Below are positions 17,936-25,545 of a stretch of DNA of 64,000 nucleotides, in pieces. The number at the start of each line of letters is the position of its first letter. Within the stretch, counting starts at the first letter, position 1. Below the pieces are notes generated by a model. That model searched no databases and was not told where the DNA came from. It saw only the letters and a program-made list of their open reading frames with translations. The translations under genes were made by a program, and so were the position numbers. Source of the DNA: Microbacterium sp. SCN 70-27 (lineage in GTDB: Bacteria > Actinomycetota > Actinomycetes > Actinomycetales > Microbacteriaceae); assembly GCA_001724425.1 (NCBI GenBank), contig MEEK01000007.1:1-64000 (forward strand), in the 5' to 3' direction.

Positions 17936-17942
17936 GGCATCC

Positions 17943-17948
17943 ACGCTA
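17943..17948 (-). promoter_or_regulatory. -10 box of the SDR gene
   Basis: TAGCGT on the minus strand ends 7 bases before the ATG at 17935. Confidence 0.6.
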
Positions 17949-17961
17949 CCCGGCGGCCGAT

Positions 17962-17973
17962 TGTGACGTCACA
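17962..17973. promoter_or_regulatory. Perfect palindrome TGTGACGTCACA between SDR and metY
   Basis: This 12-bp perfect palindrome overlaps the -35 zone of the SDR promoter and lies about 15 bases upstream of the TTGACA of metY. It resembles a regulator half-site pair. It does not match the GlxR pattern (half-sites separated by 6) or the McbR pattern. Confidence 0.45.
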
Positions 17974-17987
17974 TTTCCCAGGCGTTG

Positions 17988-18014
17988 TTGACAGGCGCAC
18001 GGCATCCGTACTCT
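17988..18014 (+). promoter_or_regulatory. Probable metY promoter
   Basis: TTGACA at 17988-17993 and TACTCT at 18009-18014 form a plausible promoter with a short 15-base spacer; TTGTTG at 17985 would give 18. The leader would be about 47 bases, ending in CAGGAG before the ATG at 18069. Confidence 0.45.
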
Positions 18015-18068
18015 CGGTGATGTCGCGGCACCCGCCGCACCCACCCGAACCACCCGCAGGAGCACGAC

Positions 18069-19391
18069 ATGTCCGCAGCCGAGAACTGGCGCTTCGAGAC
18101 CACGCAGATCCACGCCGGCGCGGCGCCCGATCCCGTCACGAAGGCGCGCGCGACGCCGATCTACCAGACCACGTCGTACGTGTTCGACAACGCCGACCAC
18201 GCCGCGAACCTCTTCGCACTGGCCGAGTTCGGCAACATCTACACGCGCATCCAGAACCCGACGCAGGACGTCGTCGAGCAGCGCGTCGCCGCGCTCGAGG
18301 GGGGCACCGGCGCCCTGCTCGTCGCCTCGGGTCAGGCCGCCGAGACGTTCGCCGTGCTCAACATCGCCGAGGCCCGCGACCACATCGTCTCGTCGTCGTC
18401 GATCTACGGCGGCACGTACAACCTCTTCAAGTACACGCTCGCCAAGCTCGGTATCGAGGTCACCTTCGTCGAGAACCAGGACGACGCCGACGAGTGGCGC
18501 CGGGCCGTCCGCCCCAACACGAAGCTCTTCTTCGCCGAGACGATCGGCAACCCGAAGATCAACGTGCTCGACATCCGCACGGTGGCCGACATCGCGCACG
18601 AGGCCGGCGTGCCGCTCATCGTCGACAACACGATCGCGACGCCCTACCTCATCCGTCCGTTCGAACACGGCGCCGACATCGTCGTGCACTCGGCTACGAA
18701 GTTCCTGGGCGGACACGGCACCGTCATCGGCGGCGTCATCGTCGACGGCGGCACCTTCCCCTGGTCGGAGCACGCCGACCGCTTCCCCGGCCTCAGCACC
18801 CCCGACCCGTCGTACCACGGCGCCGTGTACACGCAGGCGGTGGGCGACGCGCTCGCGTACGTCATCAAGGCCCGCGTGCAGCTGCTGCGCGACCTGGGTT
18901 CCGCGATCTCGCCGCAGAGCGCGTGGCTGCTGATCCAGGGCATCGAGACCCTGTCGCTGCGCATCGAGCGTCACGTGCAGAACGCGCAGGAGATCGCCGA
19001 GTGGCTCGACAACCACGATGACATCGCGTCGGTGAACTACTCCGGTCTGCCGTCGTCGCCCTGGTACGCGGCGGCGAACACCTACGCGCCGAAGGGCGTC
19101 GGTGCGGTGCTGTCGTTCGAGCTGAAGGGCGGCGTGGAGGCCGGCCGCGAGTTCGTCAACTCGCTGACCCTGTTCAGCCACCTGGCGAACATCGGCGACG
19201 TGCGCTCGCTCGTCATCCACCCGGCATCCACGACGCACTCGCAGCTGACCCCCGAGCAGCAGCTCACGACCGGGGTCACCCCCGGCCTCGTGCGCCTGTC
19301 GGTCGGTCTCGAAAACGTCGAGGACCTGAAGGCCGACCTCGAGCAGGCGCTCGCAGCCGCCCGCAAGGTCTCCGAGGCAGCCCGCGCCTGA
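18069..19391 (+). CDS. metY: O-acetylhomoserine sulfhydrylase
   Basis: This 440-residue PLP enzyme of the Cys/Met metabolism family makes homocysteine from O-acetylhomoserine and sulfide. FETTQIHAGAAPDP and ATPIYQTTSYVFD form the N-terminus, SGQAAETF and YGGTYNLF contact the cofactor, and the PLP lysine is in HSATKFLGGHGT near residue 213. The length and LTPEQQLTTGVTPGLVRLSVGLE fit MetY rather than MetB/MetC. CAGGAG precedes the ATG. It is followed by metX, which makes its substrate, after a 200-base gap containing a large hairpin. Confidence 0.95.
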   Translation: MSAAENWRFETTQIHAGAAPDPVTKARATPIYQTTSYVFDNADHAANLFALAEFGNIYTRIQNPTQDVVEQRVAALEGGTGALLVASGQAAETFAVLNIAEARDHIVSSSSIYGGTYNLFKYTLAKLGIEVTFVENQDDADEWRRAVRPNTKLFFAETIGNPKINVLDIRTVADIAHEAGVPLIVDNTIATPYLIRPFEHGADIVVHSATKFLGGHGTVIGGVIVDGGTFPWSEHADRFPGLSTPDPSYHGAVYTQAVGDALAYVIKARVQLLRDLGSAISPQSAWLLIQGIETLSLRIERHVQNAQEIAEWLDNHDDIASVNYSGLPSSPWYAAANTYAPKGVGAVLSFELKGGVEAGREFVNSLTLFSHLANIGDVRSLVIHPASTTHSQLTPEQQLTTGVTPGLVRLSVGLENVEDLKADLEQALAAARKVSEAARA

Positions 19392-19461
19392 CCCACGCGG
19401 GGTCTCGCACCCCGGTCACGCCGGCTCACGGCGCGGTCTCGCACCCGCGTCACGCCGGCTC

Positions 19462-19553
19462 GGCGTGACGAATGCAGGACTTCCGGACACGGATGGGCGG
19501 TTTCCCTCGGGAAACCGCCCATCCGTGTCTCTATCTCCTGCATTGGTCACGCC
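19462..19553. repeat. 92-bp near-perfect hairpin between metY and metX
   Basis: Three nested stems form one long palindrome. The inner stem is a perfect 21-bp repeat (19486-19506 with 19509-19529, starting GACACGGATGGGCGG) closed by a CTCG loop. A 9-bp stem (AATGCAGGA at 19471-19479 with 19536-19544) and an 8-bp stem (GGCGTGAC at 19462-19469 with 19546-19553) lie outside, separated by a 6x6 internal loop and a 1x1 mismatch. There is no T-run, so it is not a simple terminator. Two direct copies of GGTCTCGCACCC...CACGCCGGCTC lie just upstream (from about 19401 and 19434). Confidence 0.9.
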
Positions 19554-19592
19554 CGCGTAACACGTCGGCACGGGGCACCCGGTACCGCGAGA

Positions 19593-20804
19593 ATGGATGC
19601 CATGGACTGGCAGGCCTCGGAAGACACGGTGCCGTCGGCGCCGATCTCGGAGGCCGATGCCCGGCTTCTGCGTGCCCGGCCTCCCGCGAGCGGCGCCTGG
19701 CGCGACGGCGACCCGGCAGGCGGCAGGCTTTTCGCGCCGCTCGGGGCCTTCCACACCGAGAACGGGGCGCGCCTGCCGTTCGCGCGGCTCGCGTACGAGG
19801 CGTGGGGTGAGATCAACGCGACGCGCGACAACGCCGTGCTGGTCCTGCACGCGCTGACCGGCGACACCCACGTCCGCGGCGAGGCGGGCCCGGGGCACCC
19901 CACCGACGGCTGGTGGCAGGAGATCGTGGGCCCCGGCGCCGCGATCGACACCGACCGGTGGTTCGTCGTGGCCCCGAACATGCTCGGCGGATGCCAGGGC
20001 TCCACCGGCCCCGCCTCGATCGGCCCGGACGGGCGCGAGTGGGGCGCGCGCTTCCCCTACCTCACTATCCGCGACCAGGTCGCCGCCCAGGCGGCCCTCG
20101 CCGATGCGCTCGGCATCGACCGCTGGGGGGCGGTCGTCGGCGGGTCCATGGGCGGGATGCAGGCGATCGAGTGGGGCGTCGGGCATCCCGAGCGGGTCGA
20201 ACGCCTCGCGGTGATCGCCGCTCCCCCGACGACGACGGCCGACCAGGTCGCCCTCAACTCCGTGCAGCTCGAGGCGATCCGCATCGACCCGAACTTCGCC
20301 GCCGGCGACTATTACGACGCCGCGGACGGCGACGGCCCGCACCGCGGCCTCGCCCTCGCCCGTCGCATGGCGCTGCTCAACTACCGCAGCCCCATGGAAC
20401 TGAATCTCCGCTTCCAGCGCTCGTGGCAGTCGGGCGTGAGCCCGCTCGGCGGCGGTGGACGCTTCGCCGTCGAGAGCTACCTCGACTTCCACGGCAACAA
20501 GTTCACGCGGCGCTTCGATGCGAACAGCTACCTGACCCTCGTCGAGGCGATGAACTCGCACGACGTCGGCCGTGATCGCGGCGGGGTCGAGGATGCCTTG
20601 GCGCAGGTCAAGGCACGGACCCTCGTCCTCGGCATCGACAGCGACCGGCTCTTCCCCGTCGACGGGCAGGAGCGCATCTTCCGCGGCATCCGCACGACGA
20701 TCGACGACGACCTCGTCGTCATCTCGAGCGACTTCGGCCACGACGGATTCCTCATCGAGATCGAGGCCGTCGCCCCGCACCTGCGCCGCCTGCTCGAAAG
20801 CTGA
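19593..20804 (+). CDS. metX: Homoserine O-acetyltransferase
   Basis: This 403-residue alpha/beta hydrolase-fold acyltransferase activates homoserine for methionine synthesis. It shows LPFARLAYEAWGEINATRDNAVLVLHALTGD, NMLGGCQGSTGPAS, the nucleophile elbow GGSMGGMQAIEW and the catalytic Asp/His region near LGIDSDRLFPV and SDFGHDGFL, all standard for MetX. Three residues could be trimmed by using the ATG at 19602. It supplies the substrate of MetY, encoded upstream in the same direction. Confidence 0.95.
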   Translation: MDAMDWQASEDTVPSAPISEADARLLRARPPASGAWRDGDPAGGRLFAPLGAFHTENGARLPFARLAYEAWGEINATRDNAVLVLHALTGDTHVRGEAGPGHPTDGWWQEIVGPGAAIDTDRWFVVAPNMLGGCQGSTGPASIGPDGREWGARFPYLTIRDQVAAQAALADALGIDRWGAVVGGSMGGMQAIEWGVGHPERVERLAVIAAPPTTTADQVALNSVQLEAIRIDPNFAAGDYYDAADGDGPHRGLALARRMALLNYRSPMELNLRFQRSWQSGVSPLGGGGRFAVESYLDFHGNKFTRRFDANSYLTLVEAMNSHDVGRDRGGVEDALAQVKARTLVLGIDSDRLFPVDGQERIFRGIRTTIDDDLVVISSDFGHDGFLIEIEAVAPHLRRLLES

Positions 20805-20819
20805 ACGCGCAACGGGATA

Positions 20820-20845
20820 TCCGGATGCCCGGCCGGGCACCCGGA
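20820..20845. terminator. Bidirectional terminator-like hairpin after metX
   Basis: TCCGG (20820-20824), the 14-bp palindrome TGCCCGGCCGGGCA (20826-20839) and CCGGA (20841-20845) form a strong GC hairpin between convergent metX and the thiamine-binding gene. No T-run follows. Confidence 0.5.
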
Positions 20846-20851
20846 CTCGGT

Positions 20852-21178
20852 TCAGGCCCCCCGCTCGTGGATCGCGCGTTCGAGGCGCTCGATCTTGCCG
20901 TCGAGCTCGCCCGTGTAACCCGGACGGATGTCGGCCTTCAGCACGAGCGAGACGCGCGAGCCGTAGGGCTGCACGGCGTCGACGGCAGCCTTGACGAGCG
21001 CCATCAGCTCGTCCCATTCGCCTTCCACCTCCGTGAACATCGAGGTCGTACGGTGCGGCAGGCCCGACGCGCGGACGACCGCGACCGCCGCGGCGACGGC
21101 ATCGTGGACGGAGGCGTCCGCAGAGGCGGCGGCTCCTGCGGGGGCGCCGCTCGGGGCGACGGAGAAGGCGATCAGCAT
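20852..21178 (-). CDS. MTH1187/YkoF-like thiamine-binding family protein
   Basis: This 108-residue protein belongs to the UPF0045 (MTH1187/YqgV) family of small ferredoxin-fold thiamine-binding proteins. MLIAFSVAPSG begins the first strand, DASVHDAVAAAVAVVRASGLPHRTTSMFTEVEGEWDELMALVKAA is the family core, and SRVSLVLKADIRPG follows. GGAGG lies 6 bases before the ATG at 21178. The role in thiamine handling is inferred from the family. Confidence 0.8.
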   Translation of the reverse strand: MLIAFSVAPSGAPAGAAASADASVHDAVAAAVAVVRASGLPHRTTSMFTEVEGEWDELMALVKAAVDAVQPYGSRVSLVLKADIRPGYTGELDGKIERLERAIHERGA

Positions 21179-21192
21179 GGGGGACCTCCGGT

Positions 21193-22419
21193 TCAGACGG
21201 GTGAGGCGATCGTAGGCACAGACACGGAACGACGGGCCGGCGGCGTGAGCCGGGCGACCCGCACGACGGTCCACGCGAGCAGGGCGACGAGCAGCAGGTT
21301 GCGCAGGGTGAGGATGACGACGGCGATCGGCTGCGGCACGAGGATGCCCTCGTAGAGGATCGGATACACGAGCTGCGTCAGCAGCGCCGCCGCGAGGGCG
21401 AGGGTCGCGGGCGCGAACCACGCGGTGCGCCGCACGACGAGTCCGACGACGAGCGACGGCACGAGCCAGACGAGATACTGCGGCGATCCGACCTTGTTGA
21501 AGACGATGAACCCGAGCACGAGCGCGAGGGACAACGAGGGGAACAGGCTCACGAAGGGTACGCCCCGCGCGGCCTTCCACGCGCCGAGCGCGGTGAGCGC
21601 GACCATCGCGAGCACGAGCACGGGCGTCATGAGGGCTATCGTGACGTCGATGTCGGTGCCGGTCACCTGGAACGTGATGATGTCGAACGAGTAGTACACG
21701 CTGAAGCCGGGAACGCCCAGCAGCGCACCCCAGAGGTACGGCGCCGCAACGGGGGCCTCGACCTGGAGGCCGCGCGTCGCCTGCTCGCCGATGAAGCCGA
21801 ACGCGTGCGCGCCCGCGCCCGCTGCCAGCAGCGCGACGAGCACGAGGGCGCTCACGACGGCCGCTCCCCCGATGACGGCGCCGCGCCGACGCACGGCGAT
21901 GACCGCCGCGGCGAGGATCGCCGCCGGCCACACCTTGATCCAGGTCGCCGCGGCGAGGATCATCGCGGCGGCCCACGGTCGCCCGACGAGCCAGAGGCAT
22001 CCGACGATGACGAGCGGCACCGTCAGCCCGTCGAGGCGGTAGAGCCCGACGGGGCCGAGGAGCGCGATGAACGCCAGCCAGAACCAGGCGGCACTCGTGC
22101 GGCCGGTCGACCGGCCGCGCCCGACGAGCATGCCGAAGGCGAGAGCATCCAGGGCCGTCACGAGGATCGCCCAGCCCACCGTGTAGCTCACGAACGGCGT
22201 GAAGGCGAGGGTCAGGATCATCGGGACGAGGGCGAGCTGGGGGTACACCCACGATTCGGTGATGCCCATGATCCCGCCGCCCTCCACGGCAGCGCGCGCC
22301 CACGGCTCGTAGACCCTGTAGACGTCGCCCATGGGCTGGTTCGGCATGAGGAAGCCGAGCCACCCGACACCGAGGTGGACGAGGACGAACGCGACCCACA
22401 GCACGGCTCGGTTCGACAC
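21193..22419 (-). CDS. Polyprenyl-phosphate-type membrane glycosyltransferase (GT87-like)
   Basis: This polytopic membrane protein (408 residues) has about ten hydrophobic helices and the pattern of DUF2029/GT87 mannosyltransferases: an acidic loop after the first helix (MGDVYRVYEPWARAAVEGG), a second loop YRLDGLTVPLVIVGCLWLVGRPW, WIKVWPAA, and a late NKVGSPQYLVWLVP. Such enzymes use a polyprenyl-phosphate sugar to build cell-envelope glycans. I favour the GTG at 22419 because TAGGAT lies 7 bases before it; the ATG at 22428 would sit inside that box and add only three residues. Confidence 0.75.
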   Translation of the reverse strand: MSNRAVLWVAFVLVHLGVGWLGFLMPNQPMGDVYRVYEPWARAAVEGGGIMGITESWVYPQLALVPMILTLAFTPFVSYTVGWAILVTALDALAFGMLVGRGRSTGRTSAAWFWLAFIALLGPVGLYRLDGLTVPLVIVGCLWLVGRPWAAAMILAAATWIKVWPAAILAAAVIAVRRRGAVIGGAAVVSALVLVALLAAGAGAHAFGFIGEQATRGLQVEAPVAAPYLWGALLGVPGFSVYYSFDIITFQVTGTDIDVTIALMTPVLVLAMVALTALGAWKAARGVPFVSLFPSLSLALVLGFIVFNKVGSPQYLVWLVPSLVVGLVVRRTAWFAPATLALAAALLTQLVYPILYEGILVPQPIAVVILTLRNLLLVALLAWTVVRVARLTPPARRSVSVPTIASPV

Positions 22420-22426
22420 CCTCCCC

Positions 22427-22432
22427 ATCCTA
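22427..22432 (-). promoter_or_regulatory. -10 box of the membrane glycosyltransferase gene
   Basis: TAGGAT on the minus strand ends 7 bases before the GTG at 22419. It touches the stop region of the nnrD gene upstream. Confidence 0.5.
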
Positions 22433-23323
22433 CGGTTGCGGCGCGGGCCCACCGGGGAAGGCCGCGGTCGCCGCACCGGAAGACGCGCCGACGGACGTGC
22501 CCAGTGCGAGGAGTTCGCCGACGACGGATGCCACGGCATCCGCCACATCGAGCGCGGCGATCGGCCCGCCCGAGTGGCGCTCGGACGCGCGAGCGGCGGC
22601 CCGACCGTGCAGGACGGCGGCCGTCGCGGCGAGCGCACCGAACGCCTCCGCGTCCACGGGCGGCGTGGCCGCGGTGAGGGCCCCGAGGATGCCGGCGAGC
22701 ACATCTCCCGTGCCCGCCGTCGCCAGCCACGCGGTGGGAGCCTCCACCGTGCGGATGCTCCCGTGCGGCGTCGCGACGATCGTGCGGGCACCTTTCAGGA
22801 GTACGGTGACGCCGAGCGCGGCCGCCGTCTCGGCGGCATCCGCCGCCCGGTCGGCGCCCGCGGGCGCGAGCCCCGCACGCTGCCGCAGCCGGTCGTGTTC
22901 GCGCGCGTGCGGGGTGACGACGAGAGGTCCTGTGCCGCTGCGGTCCGCGACGAGATCGAGCGCCCCGGCGTCGACGACGACGGGGCGCTCACCCGCAAGC
23001 ACGGCGGAGAGCGCCGCCGTGTCCGCGGCGGTGCGCGTCGCGGGATCCGTGCCCGACCCGATGAGCCACGCCTGCACGCGCCCCGACTCCGTGACTGTCT
23101 CCGGGCGCCGCGCCAGGACGAGTGCGCTCGCGCGCTCGGGCCCGAGGTAGCGGACCATGCCGAGACCGGTGCGGTGTGCCGCCTCGACGCCGAGGACCGC
23201 CGCGCCCGGGTACTGCTCAGAGCCGGTTCGCATGCCGAGCACCCCACGGGAATACTTGTCATCGGCGGCGGTTGGTCTCCTCAGGTGCGCCGCCGCGTCC
23301 TGCACGGTCCACTCGAGCGTCAT
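22430..23323 (-). CDS. nnrD: ADP-dependent (S)-NAD(P)H-hydrate dehydratase
   Basis: This 297-residue protein repairs hydrated NAD(P)H. The N-terminal DDKYSRGVLGMRTGSEQYPGAAVLG, the mid-domain VVVDAGALDL and VVTPHAREHDRL, and the nucleotide site ATAGTGDVLAGILGAL (catalytic Asp of GTGD) are those of the YjeF C-terminal (NnrD) ribokinase-like fold. The YjeF N-terminal epimerase domain is absent, so that partner is encoded elsewhere. The ATG at 23323 follows TAGGGT by 7 bases; a GTG nine bases earlier overlaps that box. Confidence 0.9.
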   Translation of the reverse strand: MTLEWTVQDAAAHLRRPTAADDKYSRGVLGMRTGSEQYPGAAVLGVEAAHRTGLGMVRYLGPERASALVLARRPETVTESGRVQAWLIGSGTDPATRTAADTAALSAVLAGERPVVVDAGALDLVADRSGTGPLVVTPHAREHDRLRQRAGLAPAGADRAADAAETAAALGVTVLLKGARTIVATPHGSIRTVEAPTAWLATAGTGDVLAGILGALTAATPPVDAEAFGALAATAAVLHGRAAARASERHSGGPIAALDVADAVASVVGELLALGTSVGASSGAATAAFPGGPAPQP

Positions 23324-23330
23324 GGGCGTC

Positions 23331-23336
23331 ACCCTA
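23331..23336 (-). promoter_or_regulatory. -10 box of nnrD
   Basis: TAGGGT on the minus strand ends 7 bases before the ATG at 23323, giving a leaderless transcript. Confidence 0.6.
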
Positions 23337-23407
23337 CCGGGGTCGCCGGCGCGTCACCGGGGCGCCCCGCTGCCCTCCGCCACTGCCCCGAACCTCTGGA
23401 GCGTCGA

Positions 23408-24481
23408 ATGAGCCTGCTGTTCTCCCCCGTGACCCTCGGTGGCCTGACCGCCCGCAATCGCCTCTGGGTCGCCGCGATGTGCCAGTACTCCGCTGTCGAG
23501 GGCATCCCGAACGACTGGCATCACGTGCACCTCGCTCAGTTCGCGTCGGGCGGCGCCGGCGCCGTGATCACCGAGGCGACCGCTGTCCTCCCCGAAGGAC
23601 GCATCTCGCCCGAGGACGTCGGGCTCTGGAACGACGCGCAGCGGGATGCCTGGGCGCCCATCGCCGCCGCTATCCGCGCGCGCGGCGCGATCGCCGGTGT
23701 CCAACTCGCCCACGCAGGGCGCAAGGCCTCGACGTGGTCGCCCCTCTCCGGCCGCCAGGGCACGGTCGCACCCGCGGAAGGCGGCTGGCTGACCGTCGCG
23801 CCGTCGGCGATCGCCTTCGACGGATACGCCGATCCCCGGGCGCTCGAGGCTGCGGAGATCGACGCGATCGTGGCGGCCTTCGCGTCCGCCGCCGTGCGCG
23901 CCGTCGCGGCCGGGTTCGAGTTGCTCGAGATCCACGCGGCCCACGGATACCTGCTGCACCAGTTCCTCTCCCCGCTGTCGAACCTCCGCACCGACGAGTA
24001 CGGCGGGTCGCTCGAGAACCGCGCCCGCCTGCTGCTGCGCGTCGTCGACGCGGTCGCCGCAGCGGCGCCCGAGGCGGCCGTGACGGTGCGCTTCTCGGCG
24101 ACGGACTGGGCCGAGGGCGGATGGGATGCCAGCCAGACAGCCGAAGTCGCCCGGTGGGCGGCCGCACGCGGCGCGGTGTTCTTCGACGTGTCCTCCGGGG
24201 GGCTCGTCGCGCATCAGCTGATCACGACGGGCCCCGGGTATCAGGTCCACCTGGCCGCCGAAGTGCGCTCCGCCGGCCAGGTCGCCGTCGGCGCCGTGGG
24301 CGAGATCACCACGGGGCGCCAGGCGGAGGAGATCCTCCGGGCGGGCGAGGCCGACGTGATCCTCGCCGCCCGAGAGTGGCTCCGCGACCCGCACTTCGCG
24401 CTGCGCGCGGCGACCGAGCTCGGCGACCCGTCGGCAGCGCCCTGGCCCGCACAGTACGTGCGCGCCCGTCCCCGCGTCTGA
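23408..24481 (+). CDS. Old Yellow Enzyme family NADH:flavin oxidoreductase (YqjM-like)
   Basis: This 357-residue FMN-dependent ene-reductase reduces activated C=C bonds. VAAMCQYSA carries the Cys that modulates FMN in the thermophilic-like/YqjM class, VQLAHAGRKAST and EIHAAHGYLLHQFLSPLSN carry the substrate-binding His pair, and TDEYGGSLENRARLLLRVVDAV is the family signature. AVGEITTGRQAEEIL and LAAREWLRDP finish the FMN site. Its physiological substrate is unknown. Confidence 0.9.
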   Translation: MSLLFSPVTLGGLTARNRLWVAAMCQYSAVEGIPNDWHHVHLAQFASGGAGAVITEATAVLPEGRISPEDVGLWNDAQRDAWAPIAAAIRARGAIAGVQLAHAGRKASTWSPLSGRQGTVAPAEGGWLTVAPSAIAFDGYADPRALEAAEIDAIVAAFASAAVRAVAAGFELLEIHAAHGYLLHQFLSPLSNLRTDEYGGSLENRARLLLRVVDAVAAAAPEAAVTVRFSATDWAEGGWDASQTAEVARWAAARGAVFFDVSSGGLVAHQLITTGPGYQVHLAAEVRSAGQVAVGAVGEITTGRQAEEILRAGEADVILAAREWLRDPHFALRAATELGDPSAAPWPAQYVRARPRV

Positions 24482-24489
24482 CCGCGCGG

Positions 24490-25545
24490 TCAGTACCCGC
24501 GGCGGGTCGCGTCGTGCACTTCGCCGACGAGCTCCTCGATGATGTCCTCGAGGAAGAGCACGCCGGTCGTCTGCCCCTCGGCATCCCGCACCTGCGCGAG
24601 GTGGCGGCTCGACCGGCGCATGAGCGCGAGGGCGTCCTCGAGATCGGTCGATTCCGCGACGGGCACCATGTGGTGGATGCGCTTCGGGCGGATCGGCACG
24701 TCGACCGCGTTCGGGGCGCCCGGGCCTTCCGCCGCGCGCAGCACGTCCTTCAGGTGCACGTAGCCGAGGGGGACGCCCTCGGCATCCACGATCACGTAGC
24801 GCGAGAACCCGTGCTTCGCGACGGCGCGCTCGATCTCGTCGGGCGTCGTCTCCTCGGGGAGGGTGACGAGGGCGGAGAGGGGCACCGCGATGTCGCGTGC
24901 CTTCTTCTCGGTGAACTCCACCGCCGCCGTCACGGCGCCCGACGCGTCGTCGAGGACGCCTTCGATGCGCGACTGGTTCACGATCGTCGCGACCTCGTCG
25001 AGCGTGAACGTCGACGCGGCCTCGTTCTTCGGTTCCACCCCGAACAGGCGCACCGTGTGGTTCGCGAGCCAGTTGAGCGCCACGATGATCGGATAGAAGA
25101 GCTTCGAGCACCATACGAGCGGCGTCGCGAGCATCAGGACGGCCCGGTCGGGCAGCGAGAACGCGAGGTTCTTCGGCACCATCTCACCGAACACGACGTG
25201 CAGGTACGACACGATCACGAGCGCGATCGCGAAGGCGACGCCGCCGGTGACGGCCTCGCTCCAGCCGGTGAGGCCGAGCGGCCCCTCCAGGAGGTGGTGG
25301 ATCGCCGGCTCGGAGACGTTCAGGATGAGCAGCGAACAGATCGTGATGCCGAGCTGGCACGTCGCGAGCATGAGCGTCGCGTGCTCCATCGCGTACAGCG
25401 CCGTCTTCGCGGTCGCCGAACCCTTCTCGGCGAGCGGCTCGATCTGCGAGCGACGCGCCGAGATGACGGCGAACTCCGCACCGACGAAGAACGCGTTGAA
25501 CGCCAGCAGCACGACGAGCCAGGCGATTCCCGCCCAATCGTTCAT
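24490..25545 (-). CDS. CNNM/CBS-domain membrane protein, distal copy
   Basis: This 351-residue HlyC/CorC (CNNM-CBS) family protein has an N-terminal transmembrane module with the EFAVISARRSQIE loop and two CBS domains in the second half (PLSALVTLPEETTPDEIERAVAKHGFSRYVIVDAEG and the repeat ending VLFLEDIIEELVGEV). Relatives act in divalent-cation (Mg2+/Co2+) handling; the older hemolysin label is not functional evidence. It lacks the CorC_HlyC C-terminal domain of its neighbour and overlaps it by four bases, so the two may form a heteromer. Confidence 0.85.
   Translation of the reverse strand: MNDWAGIAWLVVLLAFNAFFVGAEFAVISARRSQIEPLAEKGSATAKTALYAMEHATLMLATCQLGITICSLLILNVSEPAIHHLLEGPLGLTGWSEAVTGGVAFAIALVIVSYLHVVFGEMVPKNLAFSLPDRAVLMLATPLVWCSKLFYPIIVALNWLANHTVRLFGVEPKNEAASTFTLDEVATIVNQSRIEGVLDDASGAVTAAVEFTEKKARDIAVPLSALVTLPEETTPDEIERAVAKHGFSRYVIVDAEGVPLGYVHLKDVLRAAEGPGAPNAVDVPIRPKRIHHMVPVAESTDLEDALALMRRSSRHLAQVRDAEGQTTGVLFLEDIIEELVGEVHDATRRGY

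Noticed and set aside
19462..19553. Simple rho-independent terminator or SAM riboswitch
   Set aside because: There is no T-run after the hairpin, and the stems do not form the SAM-I or SAM-II fold; the symmetry is that of a plain palindrome.
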